Positions 7,089 through 11,519 of a stretch of 11,519 nt of DNA are shown piece by piece. The stretch is taken from NCBI GenBank assembly GCA_031287245.1, contig JAITTD010000284.1, positions 1-11,519 of the forward strand. The letters run 5' to 3'. The stretch's first letter is position 1; each line of letters starts with the position of its first letter. A model generated the notes under the pieces. It had not been told where the DNA came from, ran no database searches, and saw only the letters and a list, made by a program, of their open reading frames with translations. This stretch comes from Bacteroidales bacterium. GTDB taxonomy: Bacteria > Bacteroidota > Bacteroidia > Bacteroidales > UBA4181. Made by a program: the position numbers and the translations under genes.

Positions 7089-8270
7089 TTGATAACGCAA
7101 CAACGCTTCAATATAGTAATAATCGGCATAAGTAAGCGGCACATCTACCTCCGAGTTGCGAGGAAGCGAACCGACGGAATGTTTGAGTATGAAATTGCCG
7201 TTATCGCCTTTTGCAGCAAAATATTCAGGGGATGAGAGCGTTCTGATTTGCGTTTCGGCAACAGAGAGATAACGCTGCGCCAAAGATGGGTCCACATACC
7301 CGCTCAACTCAATCAAAGCGGAAGCGATGATTGCACCGGCAGAGGCATCCCGTTTGGCATCAGGAGGTGCATTGAAATCCCAGTAAGGAATCTTATCTGC
7401 CGGAAGGTTCGGATGTTGCAGAATAAAATGGGCAATATTTTTGGCTTGTTCCAAATATTTACCGTCTTGGGTTTCGCGATACATCACCGTAAAACCATAC
7501 AGTCCCCATGCTTGTCCACGCGCCCATGCCGAATCATCGTTGTATCCCTGAGCGGTGTTTTTCTTTTCCACCTGTCCGGACACAGGATCGTAAGAAACGA
7601 CATGATACGAACTGTAATCGGGGCGAAAATGATTTTCAATGGTCTTATCGGCGTGTGATATGCAGATGTCTCTGTATTTTGAATTGCCCGATACTTTGGA
7701 TGCCCAGAACAGAAATTCCAGATTCATCATATTGTCAATAATGACCGGAAACTGCCATTTCTGATTCGCACCCCATGACTGGATGCAGCCCACCTGAGGA
7801 TTGAAGCGGCTGGATAAAGACTCGGCGCCTGTAAGCATGATATTCCGAAAGGCGGTATCACCGGTCAGGCGATAACCGTTGCCAAAACTGCAATAGAGCA
7901 TGAATCCAAGGTCGTGCGTACCCTTGTTGTCCTTTTCCTTTTCTACACGTTGGGAATAACGGCGAGCATCGTCAAGCAATGTTTGAGATGGTTGATACTC
8001 GTATAAATACCAGAGGGAGCCGGCGAAAAATCCGCTACACCACCAATCCGACCTGCTGGTCACCAGTTCGCCATTTGCGTTGATGCTGCGCGGCAGTTGA
8101 TCCGGAAGATTTTGAAGCGACTCTGCCATCAACAGACATTGCTGCATCGAACGGTCGAGGCGGTCTTTGACCAGCCCGCTCATGGGTTCCTGCGCCGGCT
8201 GGCAGGACACAAACGCTGCTACAACGATGATGAATGCAGCAAAACGACAGGTATTGAAGTAACGAATCAT
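7080..8270 (-). CDS. GH88 family unsaturated glucuronyl hydrolase, lipoprotein
   Basis: This enzyme hydrolyses the bond between a non-reducing-end 4,5-unsaturated uronate and the next sugar by hydrating the double bond, feeding KduI. I use the ATG at 8270, one base after the upstream GH29 stop, not the ATG at 8300. It gives a clean signal peptide (MIRYFNTCRFAAFIIVVAAF) and lipobox VSC with C23, and a 396-residue protein. The alpha6/alpha6-barrel motifs are present: SDWWCSGFFAGSLW (74-87), the aspartates D120 in THDLGF and D179 in IIDNMMNLEFLFWA (equivalent to the D88/D149 pair of Bacillus UGL), and WARGQAWG (249-256). It is more GH88-like than GH105-like. No acidic surface-export signal follows the Cys, so periplasmic localisation is likely. 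It forms an operon with the GH29 gene. Confidence 0.91.
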   Translation of the reverse strand: MIRYFNTCRFAAFIIVVAAFVSCQPAQEPMSGLVKDRLDRSMQQCLLMAESLQNLPDQLPRSINANGELVTSRSDWWCSGFFAGSLWYLYEYQPSQTLLDDARRYSQRVEKEKDNKGTHDLGFMLYCSFGNGYRLTGDTAFRNIMLTGAESLSSRFNPQVGCIQSWGANQKWQFPVIIDNMMNLEFLFWASKVSGNSKYRDICISHADKTIENHFRPDYSSYHVVSYDPVSGQVEKKNTAQGYNDDSAWARGQAWGLYGFTVMYRETQDGKYLEQAKNIAHFILQHPNLPADKIPYWDFNAPPDAKRDASAGAIIASALIELSGYVDPSLAQRYLSVAETQIRTLSSPEYFAAKGDNGNFILKHSVGSLPRNSEVDVPLTYADYYYIEALLRYQSL

Positions 8271-8271
8271 C

Positions 8272-9996
8272 TTATTTTTGTATTTTAAAGGTATAGGCAT
8301 AATGGCAGGGGCGGTTGGCTTCGTCCTGCAATTTGTCAGGCAGGATGATGGTGGTGGCGCCGTCTTTGTAAGTCCATTCGAGGGGCTTTTTGTAGCCCAG
8401 CATATAAATTTTGGAACCTTTTGCGGGTTCCACCGATTTCATGGTCAGTTGTTTGCCGGGCCATTCCAGTGCGATGGCAAAGACCGTTTTGTTGTCTTTG
8501 GAGCGGGTAAAACGGACATTATTTTCGGCATTGACGGAGTAGGAGCGGGTGTAATAAATGCCTTCGCCGTTCACTTTTATCCATTTGCCGATTTCTTTCA
8601 AGCGGTCTTCCTGCATCTTCGGCAAACCGCCCTGACCGTCCAGATTGACAATCAACAGCAGGTTGCCGCCCGCTGAAACCACGTTGATGAGCATATCCAC
8701 AAGTCCTTTGGACGACAGTACGTTGCTTTCGTTGTCCAGCCAGTTGAAGCCGAACGACTGGCTGATGCTCCGGTTTTCTTCCCATGCGTGATCCATCCAC
8801 GGTCTTTTGTTGATGACGCCTCCGGTATATCCCATCTCGGTGGTGTAGATGTCGCCTCTTTTGTGGCGAACGCCTTTGTGGTTTTCCTGTCCCATGCGGT
8901 CGTTTACAGCCACTTCTTTCCTGCCTTCGGCGTGGTTGTAGAGATAGGCTGCCATTTCGTAACTGCCCAGGGTCTCAATCGGGTCTGTCCATTCGCCATC
9001 GTAAAAGATGAGGTCGGGGTCGTACATGTCAATAAATTCGATGGCTTGCGGGAGGGAGTATTCCGTCAGGAAATCCCTTACGGGGATTTTACCGGGGATG
9101 ATGTTTTCCCAGTCTTTGATGGATACCCTTTTGGTGGCGGTGGACGAAGAGGAGAGTTCCTTCTCTTCATACGTTCCGATGGTGGTATTGCCGCGAAACC
9201 AAGTGCGGCACAGCAGTTCGTCGTTTGCGCCGATGATGGGGTATTCCCATTCCTGCGTACCGTAATAGAAGCCGAATTTCAGCCCTTTCTTGTTGCAGTG
9301 GTCAGCCAGGGGGCGCATCAGGTCTTTGCCCAGCCGGTCGCCCACATCCATGTGGGTGTAGGAGGAGGGCCAGATGCACCAGCCCGAAAAATGCTTGCAG
9401 AAAGGCACCAGGTATTTCATGCCGCTTTCGGCTGCCAGTTCCACCAACTTTTTGGCGTCATACCTTTCTGCTTTGAACAGGGGGATAAAATCGCCTCTTT
9501 CGATGTCGGCTCCCCAGTTTTTGTTGTGGTAGGGTATGATGCTGATGTGGTTCCACTTGTAGGGACGGTCGTCGTTCACCATCCGGTATTCGTACCAGTC
9601 GGGATACATGGCTTCGCGCTCCATCGGGGTGGCATATCCGGCGATAGACCACAGCCCCCAGTCGACAAGCATTCCGAATTTAATATCGCTGAACCACTCC
9701 GGCGTGGGGTGCTGGTCGATGGATTCGGCAGTTGCCTTCCATTTGCCTTTGGCGATAACGTCCTGCATGCGGGCATATTCCCGGTGGGCAAGTTCTATGG
9801 TTTGCGCCGAGAATTTTTCCTGCATCTCCTTCAGGGAATATTTATAACGGAAGGGCACGGGGTCATATCCTTCCGGACGCCGGTATTCAGCCGGAGCCAG
9901 CGGAACGGGGTCGTCCACCGTTGCGTCTTTCCATGTTTGCTGCCCGTAGCTCAGGCTGCCTGTCCCAATGATAAAAAAGAAAATTATACGTTTCAT
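8272..9996 (-). CDS. GH29-like (alpha-L-fucosidase superfamily) secreted hydrolase with altered active-site motifs
   Basis: This 574-residue protein has a signal peptide with predicted cleavage after SYG (residue 18). The N-terminal catalytic barrel resembles GH29: EWFSDIKFGMLVDWGLWS (100-117), GMKYLVPFCKHFSGWCIWPSSYT (192-214), and DPDLIFYDGEW (327-336), where D333 aligns with the catalytic nucleophile. NWLDNESNVLSSKGLVDMLINVVSAGGNLLLIV and the C-terminal beta-sandwich are also typical of the family. Two conserved substrate contacts differ: the usual HWG histidine is aspartate (D112), and KHHDGF reads KHFSGW. It may therefore prefer a sugar other than simple L-fucose. No TAnnTTTG element is visible just upstream, so transcription may come from further upstream. 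The GH88 start lies one base after its stop. Confidence 0.85.
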   Translation of the reverse strand: MKRIIFFFIIGTGSLSYGQQTWKDATVDDPVPLAPAEYRRPEGYDPVPFRYKYSLKEMQEKFSAQTIELAHREYARMQDVIAKGKWKATAESIDQHPTPEWFSDIKFGMLVDWGLWSIAGYATPMEREAMYPDWYEYRMVNDDRPYKWNHISIIPYHNKNWGADIERGDFIPLFKAERYDAKKLVELAAESGMKYLVPFCKHFSGWCIWPSSYTHMDVGDRLGKDLMRPLADHCNKKGLKFGFYYGTQEWEYPIIGANDELLCRTWFRGNTTIGTYEEKELSSSSTATKRVSIKDWENIIPGKIPVRDFLTEYSLPQAIEFIDMYDPDLIFYDGEWTDPIETLGSYEMAAYLYNHAEGRKEVAVNDRMGQENHKGVRHKRGDIYTTEMGYTGGVINKRPWMDHAWEENRSISQSFGFNWLDNESNVLSSKGLVDMLINVVSAGGNLLLIVNLDGQGGLPKMQEDRLKEIGKWIKVNGEGIYYTRSYSVNAENNVRFTRSKDNKTVFAIALEWPGKQLTMKSVEPAKGSKIYMLGYKKPLEWTYKDGATTIILPDKLQDEANRPCHYAYTFKIQK

Positions 9997-10033
9997 GTTT
10001 GTTTTATTTTATTGATTTATTATTTATTTATGA

Positions 10034-10053
10034 CAATGGGGCATGCCCCATTG
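10034..10053 (-). terminator. Perfect 20-base palindrome, possible terminator of the small gene
   Basis: CAATGGGG faces CCCCATTG around a central CATG, giving an eight-pair GC-rich hairpin. On the minus strand it begins 8 bases after the stop of the small gene at 10061 and is followed by an A/T-rich, U-poor stretch, so it would be a weak intrinsic terminator. It lies 38 bases before the GH29 start and could equally be an operator or an mRNA-stabilising hairpin separating the two genes. Confidence 0.5.
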
Positions 10054-10060
10054 TTGGTTG

Positions 10061-10279
10061 TCAGGTCTTCGTTTGCTGTTCATATCCTTTCATCGCCAAA
10101 TTACTCAATTCTTTGACCGACATACCGGCAAACAAATTTCTTTGCCATTCGGTATAGTCAAAAGGTTCGCGGATGATAAGGCTGATAAACCGTTCCGCTT
10201 CTACATTGCCTAATGCAGAAATCAGCGCCTTCATTCCAGCGTTACGCAGACTTTGGTCGTCATACGGTATTCGATACAT
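10061..10279 (-). CDS. Small conserved-looking protein, possibly an orphan antitoxin-like protein
   Basis: This 72-residue soluble protein contains a compact central segment MKALISALGNVEAERFISLI (16-35), then REPFDYTEWQRNLFAGMSVKELSNLAMKGYE. That layout is familiar to me from small uncharacterised proteins in many bacteria, sometimes listed as antitoxin-like. It has no toxin-like neighbour here. A -7 element at 10308-10301 lies 22 bases upstream, so it has its own promoter, which supports its being a real gene. The four-dyad array lies directly behind that promoter. A hairpin follows the stop, then the GH29 gene in the same direction. I do not assign a function. Confidence 0.7.
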   Translation of the reverse strand: MYRIPYDDQSLRNAGMKALISALGNVEAERFISLIIREPFDYTEWQRNLFAGMSVKELSNLAMKGYEQQTKT

Positions 10280-10300
10280 TGATATTGATATTTATTTACA

Positions 10301-10308
10301 CAAAGGTA
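10301..10308 (-). promoter_or_regulatory. -7 element of the small gene
   Basis: TACCTTTG on the minus strand matches TAnnTTTG and lies 22 bases before the ATG at 10279. The expected -33 position falls inside the repeat array beginning at 10316 and has no TTG. The promoter may therefore depend on, or be blocked by, a protein bound to the repeats. Confidence 0.5.
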
Positions 10309-10315
10309 CTACTCG

Positions 10316-10398
10316 ATGATGTTCATCGTTTCACCTCAACGATGTCCATCGTTTCACCTCAACGATGTTCATCGTTTCATCTCGACGATGCCCATCGT
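10316..10398. repeat. Four 23-base repeats, each with an ACGATG-nn-CATCGT dyad
   Basis: Dyad cores lie at 10316-10329, 10339-10352, 10362-10375 and 10385-10398, exactly 23 bases apart. The linkers read close to TTCACCTCA. Cores 2-4 are perfect inverted repeats ACGATG/CATCGT with a two-base centre of TC, TT or CC. Core 1 has one mismatch (ATGATG). The fourth extends into a longer hairpin, ATCTC at 10379-10383 pairing with GAGAT at 10400-10404. The array lies between the small gene's promoter and the stop of the HU-like gene, so it could be an operator array, a terminator cluster or both. Confidence 0.88.
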
Positions 10399-10403
10399 TG
10401 AGA

Positions 10404-11135
10404 TCAGGTTGTCACAGTGAGTGGCTGACTGTACACGATGGTGCGGATTTCTTTCAACAGTGTTGAACTGTTAGAGAACCGTGTTTTCACCATTAAGGTG
10501 TACATTCCCGGCGCCAGCATCGGCACGCGGACAATCAGTTTTTTGGGATTGTTTTCCGCGAGACGGTGGGTTACAGGCATTTCTGCGCCGCCCGCATCCA
10601 CAAAGAACACGCCCAGACCCGGTTCGCCATCGGGTGCAATCTTTATTTTGTCGCCCTCAATGATGATGTCTTCGTTGGGGGTAACGATGCCGTCGGTTTT
10701 GTCGGTGGCAATGTCGGTCACCAGCCCGATGTAGGCGCCGCTTTCCTTTACGCCCAGCACTTCCACGCCTACTGCGCCCAGGGCGGTGCGCATCTCGGCG
10801 GTGAGGGTCATATCGCAGGTGATTTTGTGGGCGGCGGGGTTGTACCTTGCCTCCGAGCCAATCCAGTTGCCACTCACGCGGGGCGAAATCCGCGTGTTGC
10901 CGTCCTGCACCGATGAGCCTTGCTGCAATGCCTCGCGCACAATCTCATCGCGCTGTGCGAGGATGCTTACGATGGTTTCCAAACGCAACTCCGAGCGTCC
11001 CTGCACGATGCGCTGGGCAATCTGCTCGTTGCGGAGCGTGTTGCCGGTGGTGCTTACTTCGGCAATGTAGTCATTGCCCACGTCCTGCGTCAGCGAATTG
11101 GGACGCAGCCAAACCTTCCAAAAATGTGTTGCCAT
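10404..11135 (-). CDS. HU-like DNA-binding domain protein with C-terminal DUF4469
   Basis: This 243-residue cytoplasmic protein belongs to a type common in Bacteroidota. Residues about 1-125 form an HU/IHF-like domain: TLRNEQIAQRIVQGRSELRL (33-52), the helix ETIVSILAQRDEIVREALQQG (53-73), and GNTRISPRVSGNW (79-91) leading to the DNA-binding arm. Residues about 130-238 match DUF4469, an Ig/TIG-like beta-sandwich: DIIIEGDKIKIAP, GLGVFFVDAGG, KKLIVRVPMLAPGMYTLMVKTR. The role is unknown; nucleoid association or a chromatin-like architectural function is inferred. It lacks a signal peptide or membrane segment. Its promoter is at 11162-11155 and abuts heptamer repeats; the 23-base dyad array begins at its 3' end. 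Confidence 0.85.
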   Translation of the reverse strand: MATHFWKVWLRPNSLTQDVGNDYIAEVSTTGNTLRNEQIAQRIVQGRSELRLETIVSILAQRDEIVREALQQGSSVQDGNTRISPRVSGNWIGSEARYNPAAHKITCDMTLTAEMRTALGAVGVEVLGVKESGAYIGLVTDIATDKTDGIVTPNEDIIIEGDKIKIAPDGEPGLGVFFVDAGGAEMPVTHRLAENNPKKLIVRVPMLAPGMYTLMVKTRFSNSSTLLKEIRTIVYSQPLTVTT

Positions 11136-11154
11136 AATATTATTATTAAGGCTG

Positions 11155-11162
11155 CAAAGATA
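11155..11162 (-). promoter_or_regulatory. -7 element of the HU-like gene
   Basis: TATCTTTG on the minus strand matches TAnnTTTG and lies 19 bases before the ATG at 11135. The leader between is AT-rich with no Shine-Dalgarno sequence. The region where the -33 element would lie consists of GAGTTTT-type heptamer repeats. Confidence 0.55.
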
Positions 11163-11174
11163 AACAAAGTTTTC

Positions 11175-11390
11175 GAGTTTTGAGTTTCGGGTTTCGAGTT
11201 TTAAGTTTCGAGTTTTCGAGTTTTAGGTTTCGGGTTACCCAACTTTAAACTTTAAACCCAACCTTGTTTCGGGTTACCCAACTTTAAACTTTAAACCTTA
11301 AACTTTAAACCCAACCTTGTTTCGGGTTACCCAACTTTAAACTTTAAACCTTAAACTTTAAACTTTAACCCCAACCTTAACCTTAAAACG
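11175..11390. repeat. Heptamer repeat region that reverses around three GGGTTACCC palindromes
   Basis: From 11175 to 11231, eight heptamers of pattern RRGTTTY (GAGTTTT, GAGTTTC, GGGTTTC, AAGTTTC, AGGTTTC) run in register, with one extra base at 11217. At GGGTTACCC (11232-11240) the pattern switches to AACTTTA, which is the complementary sense of the same heptamer. The block GTTTC-GGGTTACCC-(AACTTTA)n recurs at 11266 and 11319. The right-hand runs contain 2, 4 and 5 heptamers respectively, with AACCTTA as a recurring variant. The region fades into ACCTTA units by about 11386. No open frame in it looks coding. Confidence 0.9.
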
Positions 11391-11519
11391 TAACAGGGGC
11401 AACGCATAAAAAATATAAAAATCATTGGTTATCAACATTTTGGTTGTTTTTTGTGTTGATAACTATTTGATTTATAATATAATAAATCAAATGGATGGAT
11501 GTATCTTTGCGCAAAAATA
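11391..11519 (+). promoter_or_regulatory. AT-rich regulatory region with two inverted repeats, and a -7 element for a gene to the right
   Basis: TATCTTTG at 11502-11509 matches TAnnTTTG, so a rightward gene probably starts just beyond the window. Immediately upstream, ATTTGATTTAT (11465-11475) faces its exact complement ATAAATCAAAT (11482-11492) across 6 bases. This covers the expected -33 position and is a strong operator candidate. Further upstream, GTTATCAACA (11428-11437) faces TGTTGATAAC (11454-11463) across 16 bases. The 9-mer TTATCAACA differs at one base from the DnaA box TTATCCACA. Confidence 0.6.

Noticed and set aside
8271..8300. Upstream ATG at 8300 as the start of the GH88 gene
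   Set aside because: It would add ten residues in front of an otherwise clean lipoprotein signal peptide and overlap the GH29 gene. The ATG at 8270, one base after the GH29 stop, is a better fit.
8788..10116. 442-codon forward frame antisense to the GH29 gene
   Set aside because: It is the mirror of a well-recognised hydrolase. Its translation has no recognisable domain and is rich in residues expected from reverse-complemented codons.
10316..10398. CRISPR-like palindromic repeats
   Set aside because: The linkers between dyads are near-identical and only 9 bases long, so they are not spacers.

Overview
This looks like chromosomal DNA from a member of the Bacteroidota, most likely the order Bacteroidales. 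Several genes are preceded by the -7 element TAnnTTTG that is characteristic of this phylum, two of them with a TTG or TTTG element 19-20 bases upstream. Starts lack Shine-Dalgarno sequences and sit behind A/T-rich leaders. The HU-like/DUF4469 protein and the DUF4861 lipoprotein are also typical of the phylum. I see no rRNA, tRNA, transposase, integrase or CRISPR array.

Layout. Positions 1-502 hold the 5' end of a leftward gene, its promoter, and otherwise AT-rich DNA. A rightward AraC-family regulator (503-1366) meets, with a 3-base gap, a leftward HEPN/minimal-nucleotidyltransferase pair (2052-1370). A divergent promoter region (2053-2237) then launches a rightward five-gene run: kduI, kdgK-type kinase, kduD, kdgA-type aldolase and a DUF4861 lipoprotein (2238-7088). 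A 370-base block of tandem repeats interrupts this run between kduD and kdgA. Converging on it and overlapping by 9 bases are two leftward genes, a secreted GH29-like hydrolase (9996-8272) followed by a GH88 lipoprotein (8270-7080). Upstream of these lie a small conserved-looking gene (10279-10061), an array of four 23-base dyads, and a leftward HU-like/DUF4469 gene (11135-10404). The right end is heptamer repeats, inverted repeats and a probable promoter for a gene beyond the window.

How the genes work together. The core is a hexuronate salvage module. GH88 releases a 4,5-unsaturated uronate from oligosaccharides outside the inner membrane. The released sugar rearranges to 4-deoxy-5-keto-uronate, KduI isomerises it, KduD reduces it to 2-keto-3-deoxygluconate (KDG), the PfkB kinase phosphorylates it, and KdgA splits KDPG into pyruvate and glyceraldehyde-3-phosphate. 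The GH29-like enzyme would trim a deoxyhexose or related sugar from the same glycan. The window has no polysaccharide lyase, SusC/SusD pair or sulfatase, so the source of the unsaturated uronate is open. The DUF4861 lipoprotein is the most interesting candidate for generating or processing it.

The most unusual non-coding content is the density of short tandem repeats with 7-based periods (21-mers and two heptamer families), a 23-base dyad array at a promoter, and an inverted pair of DnaA-box-like 9-mers next to an AT-only palindrome at the right edge.
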